A model generated the notes under the pieces. The model was given only the letters and a program-made list of their open reading frames with translations. It searched no databases and was not told where the DNA came from. Shown here one piece after another: positions 16,939 to 26,014 of a stretch of 64,000 nt of DNA. The DNA is from an uncultured Propionivibrio sp. Its GTDB lineage: Bacteria > Pseudomonadota > Gammaproteobacteria > Burkholderiales > Rhodocyclaceae. The position numbers and the translations under genes are program-made. The DNA lies in contig NZ_OY762655.1 of NCBI RefSeq assembly GCF_963666255.1, forward strand, positions 62,001 to 126,000, written 5' to 3'. Within the stretch, counting starts at the first letter, position 1; the number at the start of each line of letters is the position of its first letter.

Positions 16939-18123
16939 ATGCTCAGGCTAGATTCCCACCCGTCCGGTCAGCACTTTCTGCATATTCCGGGACCGAGTCC
17001 GGTGCCGGCGCGGATCCTGCGCGCGATCAGTTATCAGACGATCGATCATCGCGGTCCGGAGTTCGGCCAGCTGGGGCTCAAGGTGCTCGAGGGCATCAAG
17101 CAGATCTTCCGCACGCAGCATCCGGTTGTCATTTATCCGGCGTCGGGTACCGGCGCCTGGGAGGCCGCGTTGGTCAATACGTTGTCGCCTGGCGATCTCG
17201 TGCTGATGTACGAGACCGGCCATTTCGCCAGCTTGTGGCGCAAGCTTGCCGACCGGCTCGGCCTGCAGACCGAATTCATCAGTTTTCCGGGGATCGAGGG
17301 CTGGCGGCGCGGCGTCGATCCGGAACGGATCGCAGCGCGCCTGCGCGAGGATACGCAGCATCGCATCAAGGCCGTCTGCGTTGTCCATAACGAGACTTCG
17401 ACCGGCGTCGTCTCGGACATCGCCGCCGTGCGGCGGGCGATCGACGCGGCGGGGCATCCGGCGCTGCTGATGGTTGATGCCGTGTCCGGACTCGGATCGG
17501 CCGAGTATCGCCATGACGATTGGGGCGTCGACGTCACCATCGCCGGCTCGCAAAAAGGGCTGATGCTGCCGCCCGGGCTCGGCTTCAACGCCATTTCGCC
17601 GAAAGCGCTCGAGGCGTCGCGGCAGGCGCGCCTGCCCAAGGCCTTCTGGGCCTGGGACGAATATATCGAGATGAACCGCAGCGGCTACTGGCCGACGACG
17701 CCGGCGACCAATCTTCTCTATGGCCTGCATGAGGCCATCGACATGATCCTCGGCGAAGGGTTGGACAATGTCCTGGCGCGTCACCGGCGTCTTGGCGCCG
17801 CTTGCCGGGCGGCGATCGAGGCCTGGGGGCTGGAGAATCTCTGCCTCGATCCGGCACAGGTTTCGCCGGTGTCGACGGCGGTGTTGCTGCCCGAGGCCTA
17901 CGATGCCGACGGGCTGCGCCGGCTGATTCTCGACCGCTACAACCTGTCGCTCGGCACCGGGCTCGGCAAGGTCAAGGGCCGCGTCTTCCGCATCGGCCAT
18001 CTTGGCGACTGCAATGCGCTGACCTTGCTGGCGGCATTGAGCGGCTGCGAGATGGGTATGCGCGCGTTCGGTGTGCCACTCAAGGCCAGCGGCGTTGTCG
18101 CGGCACAGGACTGTCTGCAGTGA
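16939..18123 (+). CDS. Serine-glyoxylate / alanine-glyoxylate class V aminotransferase
   Basis: A 394-residue PLP enzyme of class V. The PLP-binding lysine is Lys206 in GSQKGLMLPPG. N-terminal HIPGPSPVPARI and the YPASGTGAWEAALVN block are typical of serine-glyoxylate aminotransferases, which make hydroxypyruvate and glycine from serine and glyoxylate. C-terminal FRIGHLGD is also conserved. The ATG is preceded by GAAAGGATG. It stands alone between a terminator and dnaX, so pathway context does not separate serine-glyoxylate from alanine-glyoxylate activity. Confidence 0.9.
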   Translation: MLRLDSHPSGQHFLHIPGPSPVPARILRAISYQTIDHRGPEFGQLGLKVLEGIKQIFRTQHPVVIYPASGTGAWEAALVNTLSPGDLVLMYETGHFASLWRKLADRLGLQTEFISFPGIEGWRRGVDPERIAARLREDTQHRIKAVCVVHNETSTGVVSDIAAVRRAIDAAGHPALLMVDAVSGLGSAEYRHDDWGVDVTIAGSQKGLMLPPGLGFNAISPKALEASRQARLPKAFWAWDEYIEMNRSGYWPTTPATNLLYGLHEAIDMILGEGLDNVLARHRRLGAACRAAIEAWGLENLCLDPAQVSPVSTAVLLPEAYDADGLRRLILDRYNLSLGTGLGKVKGRVFRIGHLGDCNALTLLAALSGCEMGMRAFGVPLKASGVVAAQDCLQ

Positions 18124-18163
18124 CAGGCAGCGTTCAGGGGCGAATCCAGAGTAAAATCCGGCT

Positions 18164-19888
18164 ATGAGCTATCAAGTCCTGGCGCGCAAATGGCGGCCGA
18201 AATCCTTTGAAAGTCTCGTCGGACAGGAGCACGTCGTGCGTGCCCTGACGCATGCCTTGAGCGATCAGCGACTGCATCACGCTTACCTGTTCACCGGTAC
18301 GCGCGGGGTCGGCAAGACGACGCTGGCGCGGATCCTCGCCAAGTCGCTCAATTGCGAAACCGGCGTGACAGCGACGCCCTGCGGCGTCTGTTCGGCGTGC
18401 ACCGAAATCGATGCCGGTCGCTTCGTCGACCTGCTCGAAGTCGATGCGGCGACCAACACCAAGGTCGATGAGATGCGGCAGTTGCTCGAGAATGCCGTGT
18501 ATGCGCCGACCCGGGGCCGCTTCAAAGTCTATGTCATCGACGAAGTGCATATGCTCTCCAATTCGGCCTTCAACGCCATGCTGAAGACGCTTGAAGAGCC
18601 GCCCGAGCATGTCAAATTCATCCTGGCGACGACCGATCCGCAGAAGATTCCGGTGACGGTGTTGTCGCGCTGCCTGCAGTTCAACCTCAAGCAGATGACG
18701 CCGCCGCTGATTTCCGGCCATCTTCGCCACATCCTCGAAGTCGAGGGGGTCGCCGCTGACGCCGCGGCGTTGAACCTGCTGGCGCGTTCGGCGTCAGGCA
18801 GCATGCGTGATGCGCTGTCGCTGCTCGACCAGGCCATCGCCCACGGCGCCGGAAAAGTGGATGAGGATCAGGTGCGCGACATGCTCGGCACCGTTGATCT
18901 CGATTATCTGTATTCAATACTCGACGCGCTGCTTGCCGACGATGTCAGCGGAATGCTGCAGGTGGCCGATGCGATGGCGACCCGCAGCCTGTCGTTCGAC
19001 GAGGCGCTGCAGGAATTGGCGGCCTTGTTCACGCGGCTGCAGATCGCTCAACTGGCACCGCAGGCCATCGCCGACGACTTGCCGGAGCGCGAGCGCCTGC
19101 TGGCGCTGGCTGGACAGTTCGATCCGGAATTCATTCAGCTGGGGTACCAGATCGCCGTGCACGGGCGCAAGGAACTGCCGCTGGCGCCGGACGAGCAGGC
19201 CGGATTTGTCATGACGCTGCTGCGGCTCCATACCTTCCGTCCGGCCGATGATGGTGACATGTCACCGCCCCCCGCGGCGCGGCCGAAAGCACCGCCGGTC
19301 ACGCGTCCCGCGCCGGCGAAATCGCCGGTTTCTGCTCCGGCTCCCGCATCAGAAGCGCCGCCCACACCGCGCATGAGCGAAGCGCCGGTGCCGGAGCGTC
19401 GCCCGGCGGCGATCGAAACGGTGATACCGGAAGCGCCCGGGGCTCGGGAAGTGCAGCCGGCGGCCGCACCGCCGGCACAAAAGGTATCGGCGCCATCGCA
19501 GGTTTCAGGCGATTGGCATGATATCCTGCCAGCGCTCGGGGTCAGCGGCATGGCGCGCGAACTCGGACAGCATTGCCTGCTGCAGAGCGTCGAGGAAACG
19601 CGCGTCGTCCTCTGCCTGTCGCCGGCGCATCGGCACCTGCAGATCAAGCCGGCCCAGGACAAGCTGCAGCAAGCCTTGTCGGAGTATTTCGGTCGTCCCC
19701 TTTCGCTCCGCATCGACCTCGACGAGGTCGCCGGGGACACGCCGGCCGTCACGGCGCAGCGACGGCGGCAGGAGCGGCAGGAACAAGCGGTGGCATCGCT
19801 TGAGCAGGACGAGTTCGTCCGCGAGGCGATTGACCTGTTCGATGCCACTGTAATCGAATCTTCCATCAAACCCATATCAACGAATTGA
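18164..19888 (+). CDS. dnaX: DNA polymerase III subunits gamma/tau
   Basis: Clamp-loader ATPase of 574 residues. Walker A is GTRGVGKTT (about residues 44-52). The zinc site has [11 protein letters not shown], Walker B is [10 protein letters not shown] and the SRC sensor is in [11 protein letters not shown] Pro/Ala-rich linker (about 365-440) leads to the tau-specific C-terminal domain that binds polymerase and helicase. No obvious AAAAAAG slippery site was seen, so a shorter gamma form by frameshifting is not supported. It leads the dnaX-ybaB-recR cluster. Confidence 0.96.
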   Translation: MSYQVLARKWRPKSFESLVGQEHVVRALTHALSDQRLHHAYLFTGTRGVGKTTLARILAKSLNCETGVTATPCGVCSACTEIDAGRFVDLLEVDAATNTKVDEMRQLLENAVYAPTRGRFKVYVIDEVHMLSNSAFNAMLKTLEEPPEHVKFILATTDPQKIPVTVLSRCLQFNLKQMTPPLISGHLRHILEVEGVAADAAALNLLARSASGSMRDALSLLDQAIAHGAGKVDEDQVRDMLGTVDLDYLYSILDALLADDVSGMLQVADAMATRSLSFDEALQELAALFTRLQIAQLAPQAIADDLPERERLLALAGQFDPEFIQLGYQIAVHGRKELPLAPDEQAGFVMTLLRLHTFRPADDGDMSPPPAARPKAPPVTRPAPAKSPVSAPAPASEAPPTPRMSEAPVPERRPAAIETVIPEAPGAREVQPAAAPPAQKVSAPSQVSGDWHDILPALGVSGMARELGQHCLLQSVEETRVVLCLSPAHRHLQIKPAQDKLQQALSEYFGRPLSLRIDLDEVAGDTPAVTAQRRRQERQEQAVASLEQDEFVREAIDLFDATVIESSIKPISTN

Positions 19889-19898
19889 GGCAATCGCA

Positions 19899-20222
19899 AT
19901 GATGAAAGGCGGACTCGCCGGCCTGATGAAACAGGCTCAGCAAATGCAGGAAAACATGAAGAAGGCGCAGGAGCAACTGGCGCAAGTCGAAGTCGAGGGC
20001 CAGTCCGGCGCCGGCATGGTCAAGGTCGTCATGACCTGCGCCCATGACGTTCGTCGCGTCGCCATCGACGCCTCTGTCATGGATGACAAGGAAATGCTCG
20101 AAGACCTCGTCGCCGCCGCCGTCAATGATGCCGTGCGCCGCGCCGAAGCGGTGTCGCAGGAGCGCATGGCCGGGTTTACCTCCGGTCTCAACCTGCCGCC
20201 CGGCATGAAGCTGCCGTTCTGA
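19899..20222 (+). CDS. ybaB: YbaB/EbfC nucleoid-associated protein
   Basis: A 107-residue DNA-binding protein with the family pattern [20 protein letters not shown], an alpha-helical dimer arm, and a C-terminal PPGMKLPF. It sits between dnaX and recR as in most bacteria. Its stop overlaps the recR start (TGATG), which indicates co-translation. Two adjacent ATG codons (19899 and 19902) are possible starts. Confidence 0.95.
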   Translation: MMKGGLAGLMKQAQQMQENMKKAQEQLAQVEVEGQSGAGMVKVVMTCAHDVRRVAIDASVMDDKEMLEDLVAAAVNDAVRRAEAVSQERMAGFTSGLNLPPGMKLPF

Positions 20223-20824
20223 TGACACATCCATCCAGCCTCGATTCACTGATCGAGGCGTTGCGCTGCCTGCCCGGGGTGGGGCCGAAATCGGCACAGC
20301 GCATGGCGTACTACCTGTTGCAGCGGGATCGGCCGGGCGCGAGGCTCCTGGCCGACGGCCTGCTGCGCGCGTTGTCGGCGTTGCGCCATTGCCAGCGTTG
20401 CAACACCTTCACCGAGGCCGATATCTGCGAGCGTTGTCTGTCCCCGCGGCGCGACCCGACACAGCTTTGTGTCGTCGAAACGCCGGTCGACATGAATATG
20501 ATGGAACAAACACACGCCTACAATGGTCTTTACTACGTTTTGATGGGCAGGGTCTCTCCGCTTGACGGTGTCGGGCCTCGCGAACTCCAGCTCGAACAGC
20601 TGATGACGCGGGCCTGCGACGGCATTGTGCAGGAAGTCATTCTGGCGACCAATTTCACCAACGAAGGTGAAGTGACCGCGCATTACCTGACTGAAATGCT
20701 GAAAAGCCGCGATCTCCGCGTCTCGCGCATTGCGCGCGGCGTCCCGGTCGGCGGGGAGCTTGAATATGTCGATGCCGGAACGCTGGCGCAGGCTGTCCGT
20801 GAACGCCGCGCGGTCACGGAATAG
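20222..20824 (+). CDS. recR: Recombination protein RecR
   Basis: A 200-residue RecFOR-pathway protein that forms a ring clamp and helps load RecA at gaps. It has the helix-hairpin-helix [17 protein letters not shown], the zinc finger C-x2-C...C-x2-C (HCQRCNTF and DICERCLS) and the Toprim domain ([15 protein letters not shown], then [16 protein letters not shown]). All are intact and length is normal. Confidence 0.97.
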   Translation: MTHPSSLDSLIEALRCLPGVGPKSAQRMAYYLLQRDRPGARLLADGLLRALSALRHCQRCNTFTEADICERCLSPRRDPTQLCVVETPVDMNMMEQTHAYNGLYYVLMGRVSPLDGVGPRELQLEQLMTRACDGIVQEVILATNFTNEGEVTAHYLTEMLKSRDLRVSRIARGVPVGGELEYVDAGTLAQAVRERRAVTE

Positions 20825-20861
20825 CGGCATCGCGGAATAGGTATTTGGCATGAACGCTGCC

Positions 20862-20889
20862 TTGATCGCTGGGGGCTTTTGCGTATAAT
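20862..20889 (+). promoter_or_regulatory. Sigma-70-type promoter upstream of petA
   Basis: TTGATC (20862-20867) and a perfect TATAAT (20884-20889) with 16-base spacing, about 50 bases before the petA start. Confidence 0.65.
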
Positions 20890-20939
20890 CGGCTGCTAAT
20901 GCTTACCACATCGGCAGCTTCGTTCAGAGGATGGGTCTG

Positions 20940-21536
20940 ATGAGTCAAGAAGGCAAGGTGGATTGTGGCCGGCGGCGTCTGATCGTCGCGACAGCGGCAG
21001 TGGGCGGGGCGGGGGTGGTGACGGCGATGGTGCCGTTTCTCTCCAGCATGTTGCCGTCGGAACGGGCCAAGGCGGCCGGTGCGCCGGTCGAGGTCGATGT
21101 CGGCAACCTGGCCCCGGGCCAGTTGATGACGGTTGAATGGCGCGGCAAGCCGGTGTGGATATTCAACCGCAGCCCCGAAATGCTGGAAACGCTGCCGAAG
21201 CTTGAGGGCGCGGTCGCCGATCCCAAGTCCGAGGTCAAGCAGCAGCCGGATTACTGCAAGAACGCGACGCGTTCGATCAAGCCCAATCTGCTCGTGGCCA
21301 TCGGCATCTGCACGCACCTTGGCTGCTCGCCGTCGTCCAAGTTCAAGAAAGGCGCCGAGGACGGTATGCCGTCCGACTGGCAGGGCGGTTTCCTCTGTCC
21401 GTGCCACGGTTCGACCTTCGACTTCGCCGGGCGTGTCTTCAAGAGCAAGCCGGCGCCGACCAATCTTGAAATTCCGCCGCATACGTATCTGTCGGATACG
21501 CGCATCCTGATCGGCGAAGACAGGAAGGGAGCCTGA
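20940..21536 (+). CDS. petA: Cytochrome bc1 complex Rieske iron-sulfur subunit
   Basis: Rieske 2Fe-2S subunit of ubiquinol-cytochrome c reductase, 198 residues. An N-terminal RRRLIVATAAVGGAG segment is a Tat-type signal anchor. The cluster ligands are in CTHLGCSP and CPCHGSTFD. The ATG at 20940 is favoured over one 9 bases upstream because AGAGG then has proper spacing. It begins petABC; the next gene follows after 2 bases. The complex takes electrons from quinol, including those delivered by ETF-QO, to cytochrome c. Confidence 0.96.
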   Translation: MSQEGKVDCGRRRLIVATAAVGGAGVVTAMVPFLSSMLPSERAKAAGAPVEVDVGNLAPGQLMTVEWRGKPVWIFNRSPEMLETLPKLEGAVADPKSEVKQQPDYCKNATRSIKPNLLVAIGICTHLGCSPSSKFKKGAEDGMPSDWQGGFLCPCHGSTFDFAGRVFKSKPAPTNLEIPPHTYLSDTRILIGEDRKGA

Positions 21537-21538
21537 TC

Positions 21539-22840
21539 ATGGCGTCGAATTCCGGCTACGAAAAATACAAATCGGACGGTTCGCTGCTCGGCAACGTCCT
21601 CGAGTGGTTCGATGCGCGCTTCCCGGCCACCTCCCTGTGGCGCGGGCATCTCGCCGAATACTATGCGCCGAAGAACTTCAACTTCTGGTACTTCTTCGGT
21701 TCGCTCGCCATCGTCGTGCTGACCATCCAGCTGGCGACCGGTGTCTTCCTTGTGATGTTCTACAAGCCCGACGCCGCGCTCAATGCCAACGGCGTGCCGG
21801 CGGCGTTCGCCAGCGTCGAGTACATCATGCGCGACGTCAATTGGGGCTGGCTGATACGCTACATGCATTCGACCGGCGCCTCGGCCTTCTTCATCGTCGT
21901 TTATCTGCACATGTTCCGCGGCATGCTCTACGGTTCCTACCGCAAGCCGCGCGAGCTCATCTGGGTGTTCGGCGTGCTGATCTTCCTGGTGCTGATGGCC
22001 GAAGCCTTCATGGGCTATCTGCTGCCGTGGGGGCAGATGTCGTTCTGGGGCGCGCAGGTCATCGTCAATCTGTTCTCGGCCATCCCGCTGATCGGCGATC
22101 CGCTCTCACTCTGGATTCGCGGTGACTATGTCATCGGCGATGCGACGCTCAACCGCTTCTTCTCGTTCCACGTCATCGCCGTGCCGCTCGCGTTGCTCGG
22201 GCTCGTCGCCGCGCACGTGATGGCGCTGCACGAGGTTGGCTCGAACAATCCCGACGGCATCGAGATCAAGGAACACCTCGATGAAAAGGGCATTCCTCTC
22301 GACGGCGTGCCTTTCCATCCGTATTACACGGTCAAGGACATCGTCGGTGTCGTGGTCTTCGCCATCGTCTTTGCCGGTGTGGTCTTCTTCGCGCCCGAAG
22401 GCGGCGGTTACTTCCTCGAGTACAACAACTTCTTCCCGGCCGATCCGCTCAAGACGCCGCCGCATATCGCGCCGGTCTGGTACTTCACGCCCTTCTATTC
22501 GATCCTGCGCGCCGTCGTCTGGCCGATCTTCGGCATCGACGCGAAGTTCTGGGGCGTCGTCGCGATGGGGGCGTCGGTGATGATCATCGCCTTCCTGCCC
22601 TGGCTCGATCGCAGCCCGGCCAAGTCGATCCGCTACCGCGGGCCGATCTACAAGTCCTTCCTGGCGGTGTTCGTCGTCGCCTTCCTGACGCTCGGCTATC
22701 TCGGCACGCAGCCGCCGTCGCCGGCGAGCGAACTGATTTCGCAGATTTGCAGCCTGATCTATTTCGGATTCTTCCTGGCAATGCCGTGGTATTCGAAGAT
22801 CGACAAGTGCAAACCGGTTCCGGAAAGGGTGACCTTCTAA
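21539..22840 (+). CDS. petB: Cytochrome bc1 complex cytochrome b subunit
   Basis: A 433-residue membrane protein carrying both b hemes and the quinol oxidation and quinone reduction sites. It has the long N-terminal part LWRGHLAEYYAPKNFNFWY, heme-ligand helices (RYMHSTGASAFF with VYLHMFRG; RFFSFHVIAVP and LVAAHVMALHEVGSNNPDG) and the PEWY-equivalent region as PVWYFTPFYSILR. Full length as in other beta-proteobacteria. Stop and petC start overlap (TAATG). Confidence 0.96.
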   Translation: MASNSGYEKYKSDGSLLGNVLEWFDARFPATSLWRGHLAEYYAPKNFNFWYFFGSLAIVVLTIQLATGVFLVMFYKPDAALNANGVPAAFASVEYIMRDVNWGWLIRYMHSTGASAFFIVVYLHMFRGMLYGSYRKPRELIWVFGVLIFLVLMAEAFMGYLLPWGQMSFWGAQVIVNLFSAIPLIGDPLSLWIRGDYVIGDATLNRFFSFHVIAVPLALLGLVAAHVMALHEVGSNNPDGIEIKEHLDEKGIPLDGVPFHPYYTVKDIVGVVVFAIVFAGVVFFAPEGGGYFLEYNNFFPADPLKTPPHIAPVWYFTPFYSILRAVVWPIFGIDAKFWGVVAMGASVMIIAFLPWLDRSPAKSIRYRGPIYKSFLAVFVVAFLTLGYLGTQPPSPASELISQICSLIYFGFFLAMPWYSKIDKCKPVPERVTF

Positions 22841-23565
22841 TGAAAACTCGCATGTTGAAGTCTTTCCTGACGGCGGTCTTCCTCCTGCCTCTGGCGGTAT
22901 TCGCCGCGGGCGGCGCGCACCTCGACCGGGCGCCGGATGTTCAGGGCGATCAGGCCGCGCTCCAGAATGGCGCACGCCTCTTCGTCAATTACTGTCTCAA
23001 CTGCCACGGCATGAGCTTCGTGCGCTACAAGCGGCTGACCGAGCTGGGGCTGAACGAGCAGCAGGTGCAGGACAACCTGATGTTCTCCGCCGACAAGATC
23101 GGCGAACCGATGCGCGTGGCCGCCCGTACTGGCGAACAGAAACTCTGGTTCGGCGCGGCGCCGCCGGATCTGTCGCTGGTCGCCCGGGCGCGTGCCTCGG
23201 CCGACGGCAGCGGCGCCGACTGGCTCTACACCTATCTGCGCTCCTTCCACCGTGACGCGCAGCGACCGACCGGCTGGAACAACACGCTTTTCCCCAATGT
23301 CGGCATGCCGCATGTGCTTTGGGAATTGCAGGGGCAGCCTGAATTCGACGCGACAGCGAAGAAGATCGTCTCGGGTGTTCCGGGTCAGCTGTCGGCGGCG
23401 GAATACGACAAGCAGGTGGCTGATCTCGTCGGCTTCCTGGTCTGGGCGGCCGAGCCTTCGGCGGCGTTCCGGCGTCAGGTCGGGGTTGGCGTTCTGCTCT
23501 TCCTGCTCGTGCTTTTCGGGGTTTCCTACGCGCTGAAGAAGGAATTCTGGAAGGATATCAAGTAG
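22840..23565 (+). CDS. petC: Cytochrome bc1 complex cytochrome c1 subunit
   Basis: A 241-residue c-type cytochrome with signal peptide (about residues 1-22), heme-binding CLNCHG, and a C-terminal membrane anchor (about 213-231, GVGVLLFLLVLFGVSYALKK). It is the last gene of the bc1 operon. The start at 22840 overlaps the petB stop by one base; the longer upstream frame is an out-of-frame read of petB. Confidence 0.96.
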   Translation: MKTRMLKSFLTAVFLLPLAVFAAGGAHLDRAPDVQGDQAALQNGARLFVNYCLNCHGMSFVRYKRLTELGLNEQQVQDNLMFSADKIGEPMRVAARTGEQKLWFGAAPPDLSLVARARASADGSGADWLYTYLRSFHRDAQRPTGWNNTLFPNVGMPHVLWELQGQPEFDATAKKIVSGVPGQLSAAEYDKQVADLVGFLVWAAEPSAAFRRQVGVGVLLFLLVLFGVSYALKKEFWKDIK

Positions 23566-23607
23566 ATCGGGTATCATTACGGTTGTAAGCCACCTGTTTT
23601 CGGGTCT

Positions 23608-23665
23608 CGGCATCGCCAGCGAGCGGAAAATCACCGCCCGTTGTAGCGATGCCGGTTTGTTTTTT
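23608..23665 (+). terminator. Terminator-like hairpin between petC and sspA
   Basis: CGGCATCGC (23608-23616) pairs with GCGATGCCG (23646-23654), with a short inner GCGG/CCGC stem in the 29-base loop, then TTTGTTTTTTC. It ends the bc1 operon and finishes only about 14 bases before the sspA start. Confidence 0.7.
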
Positions 23666-23678
23666 CGGGATATTGACC

Positions 23679-24275
23679 ATGATGAACCTTTATTCGGGCA
23701 CGACCTGCCCGTTCAGTCAGCGTTGCCGCATCGTCCTCTACGAGAAGGGCATGGACTTCCAGGTAATTGACGTCGACCTCTTCGGCAAGCCCGAGGACAT
23801 CGCTGTCACCAATCCGTACGGCAAGGTGCCGGTGCTCGTCGAGCGCGACCTGATCCTGTACGAGCCGAACATCATCAACGAGTACATCGACGAGCGTTTC
23901 CCGCATCCGCAGCTGATGCCGCCGGATCCGATCATGCGTGCGCGGGCGCGTCAGTTGCTGGTGACGATGGAGCGCGAAGTCTTTGCCCATATCGAGGCGC
24001 TCGAGAAGAATCTCAAGACGGCCGACAAGTCGCGCCAGATCATTCGCGACCGGCTGACCGAAATGGCACCGATCTTCGTCAAGCAGAAGCACATGCTCGG
24101 CGAGGAATTCTCGATGCTTGACGTCGCCATCGCCCCCTTGCTCTGGCGTCTCGATCACTACGGTATCGAACTGCCGAAGTCGGCGGCGCCGCTGATGAAG
24201 TATGCCGAGCGGATCTTCAGCCGCCAGGGCTACATCGACGCGCTGACGCCGTCGGAAAAGGCCATGCGCCGCTGA
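23679..24275 (+). CDS. sspA: Stringent starvation protein A
   Basis: A 198-residue glutathione-S-transferase-fold protein that binds RNA polymerase and shapes stationary-phase and acid-stress expression. Conserved features are MMNLYSGTTCPFSQRCR, YGKVPVLVERDLILYE, INEYIDERFPHPQLMP and the AIAPLLWRLDHYGIELP block. Start options are the adjacent ATGs at 23679 and 23682. The position just after petABC and before sspB is typical for beta-proteobacteria. Confidence 0.95.
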   Translation: MMNLYSGTTCPFSQRCRIVLYEKGMDFQVIDVDLFGKPEDIAVTNPYGKVPVLVERDLILYEPNIINEYIDERFPHPQLMPPDPIMRARARQLLVTMEREVFAHIEALEKNLKTADKSRQIIRDRLTEMAPIFVKQKHMLGEEFSMLDVAIAPLLWRLDHYGIELPKSAAPLMKYAERIFSRQGYIDALTPSEKAMRR

Positions 24276-24287
24276 TCGACGTATCGA

Positions 24288-24319
24288 CGTCCGTTCGGGT
24301 GACCGGACGGACGTTTTTT
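24288..24319 (+). terminator. Intrinsic terminator between sspA and sspB
   Basis: An 11-bp stem (24288-24298 with 24303-24313, one G-T pair), GTGA loop, then TTTTTT. It ends 13 bases before the sspB ATG, so sspB needs read-through or a very close promoter. Confidence 0.88.
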
Positions 24320-24332
24320 CTTCCGGAATGCC

Positions 24333-24734
24333 ATGAATCTGCCATCGACCAAACCCTATCTGCTGCGCGCCATTCACGAATGGTGCTGTGACAATGGGTT
24401 TACGCCCTACATCTCGGTTTTTCCGGACGGGCGGGCGCGGGTGCCGCGCGAGTTCATCAAGGACGGCCAGATCGTCCTGAACGTCGGGCTTGAGGCGACG
24501 GGACACCTGCACATCGGCAACGAGGAAATCACCTTCCAGGCGCGATTTGGCGGTGTCGCACGCGAGTTGTACGTGCCGATCGACAACGTCGCCGCCATCT
24601 ATGCCCGGGAAAATGGCGTCGGCATGTCGTTCGAGACCGAATCGAAGCCGGCGACCGACAGCGGGGATGAAAGCCCGGAGCCGACCGATCCGCCGCCGGC
24701 GCCGAATCGCCCGAAGCTGCAGCGCATCAAGTAG
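24333..24734 (+). CDS. sspB: ClpXP protease specificity-enhancing factor SspB
   Basis: A 133-residue adaptor that delivers ssrA-tagged proteins to ClpXP. The folded core spans about residues 5-105 (STKPYLLRAIHEWCCDNGF, FIKDGQIVLNVGLEATGHL, ARFGGVARELYVPIDNV). An acidic, proline-rich linker leads to the C-terminal ClpX-binding tail, here NRPKLQRIK. It follows sspA as expected. Confidence 0.93.
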   Translation: MNLPSTKPYLLRAIHEWCCDNGFTPYISVFPDGRARVPREFIKDGQIVLNVGLEATGHLHIGNEEITFQARFGGVARELYVPIDNVAAIYARENGVGMSFETESKPATDSGDESPEPTDPPPAPNRPKLQRIK

Positions 24735-24948
24735 GCGCGTCGCCGGCACCGAACCGGTGTCTTGCAGGCGTGCCGGATCGGCAGGGTTCCGCCTGCTGCA
24801 CCAGAATGGCGCGGTCGGGATGTCCGTTCACCGGTTTTATATCGCAAGTGCATGTTTTTGAAGGCTGGCACGCCTGTTGCTGTGCTTTCGCGAAACCAGT
24901 ACGCAGCAAACCGGTCTCTGTCATAGACAACCCATCAGCGGAGCGGAC

Positions 24949-25920
24949 ATGAACTATGCACATTTCATCCGGGAAATCGGGCGCGGCCGCGAAGGCGCGC
25001 GCGACCTCGAATTCGCCGAGGCGCAACAACTCTACGGCGCGATGCTGGACGGCGGCGTGCCCGACGTCGAACTGGGCGCGATCCTGATCGCTTTGCGCAT
25101 GAAGGGCGAGGTCATCGAGGAGATGGCCGGTTTCATGGCGGCGACGAACGAGCGGCTGACAACGCTCGATTGCCCGCGTGACCGCTATCGTCCGGTCGTC
25201 ATCCCGAGCTATAACGGCGCCCGCAAGGGGCCGAACCTGACGCCGCTGCTCGCCCTGCTGCTGCAGCGCTTCGGCGTGCCGGTGCTGATTCACGGTCAGA
25301 TCGAAGGCTACGGTCGCGTGACGACGGCGCAGATCCTGCGCGAAATCGGCATCATGCCGGTGACCAGCCGGGCGCATGCCAACCAGCATCTCAAGGACGG
25401 GGCGATCACTTTTGTCCCGGTCTCGGTCATTTCGCCCGGGCTGGCGCAGTTGTTGACTGCCCGCAGCCGATTGGGCTTGCGCAACTCGGCGCACAGCCTC
25501 GTCAAGATGCTCGATCCATTTGCCGGAAAAGGCTTGCTGCTCGCGGCGGCGACGCATCCGGAATATCTTGAACTGATGCGCGAACTGCTTTCCAAGCTTG
25601 GCGCGACGGCACTGCTGTTGCGTGCGACCGAGGGCGAACCGGTGGCCAATCCGAAGCGGCGTCCGCGCATCGAGCATTTGCATGACGGCGCCATCGATCT
25701 GCTCTTCGACGCCGAACACGAGAGCCTGCGTGCCATGCCGCATTTGCCGGAGGATTGCGATGTGCATTCGACGGTGACCTGGACGCAGGCGGTGCTGGCC
25801 GGCACGGTGGCGATGCCGGCGCCGCTCGCCAACCAGTTGGCGTGCTGCCTGTACGCCAGCGGTTATGCTGATGACTTCAACCAGGCCAAGGCCATCGTCG
25901 CGGTCGAAGCGCTGGCCTGA
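24949..25920 (+). CDS. ybiB: YbiB-type TrpD2 family DNA-binding protein
   Basis: A 323-residue protein with the anthranilate-phosphoribosyltransferase-like fold (MNYAHFIREIGRGREGARDL, LGAILIALRMKGE, SYNGARKGPNLTPLLALLL, GLRNSAHSLVKMLDPF). The YbiB/TrpD2 group keeps the fold but binds nucleic acids rather than making PRA. The start at 24949 follows CGGAGCGG; upstream codons lack family similarity. It stands alone. Enzymatic anthranilate phosphoribosyltransferase activity is unlikely because no trp genes are near and the sequence groups with YbiB. Confidence 0.85.
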   Translation: MNYAHFIREIGRGREGARDLEFAEAQQLYGAMLDGGVPDVELGAILIALRMKGEVIEEMAGFMAATNERLTTLDCPRDRYRPVVIPSYNGARKGPNLTPLLALLLQRFGVPVLIHGQIEGYGRVTTAQILREIGIMPVTSRAHANQHLKDGAITFVPVSVISPGLAQLLTARSRLGLRNSAHSLVKMLDPFAGKGLLLAAATHPEYLELMRELLSKLGATALLLRATEGEPVANPKRRPRIEHLHDGAIDLLFDAEHESLRAMPHLPEDCDVHSTVTWTQAVLAGTVAMPAPLANQLACCLYASGYADDFNQAKAIVAVEALA

Positions 25921-25976
25921 TTCTTTCTTCGTCGTTGCCCACGGCGATGCGGTTTCGCCGGCACGGCGCGATCCCC

Positions 25977-25982
25977 TATAAT
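25977..25982 (+). promoter_or_regulatory. Possible -10 box for the CNNM/CBS gene
   Basis: A perfect TATAAT lies 33 bases before the gene at 26015. The sequence 17 bases upstream (TTCGCC) is only a weak -35 match. Confidence 0.4.
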
Positions 25983-26014
25983 CGAGGCCTGTCCTTTCGG
26001 AGTCTGCCTTCTTG

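Noticed and set aside
18164..19888. Programmed frameshift in dnaX producing gamma
   Set aside because: No A-rich slippery heptamer was found in the region before the tau-specific domain.
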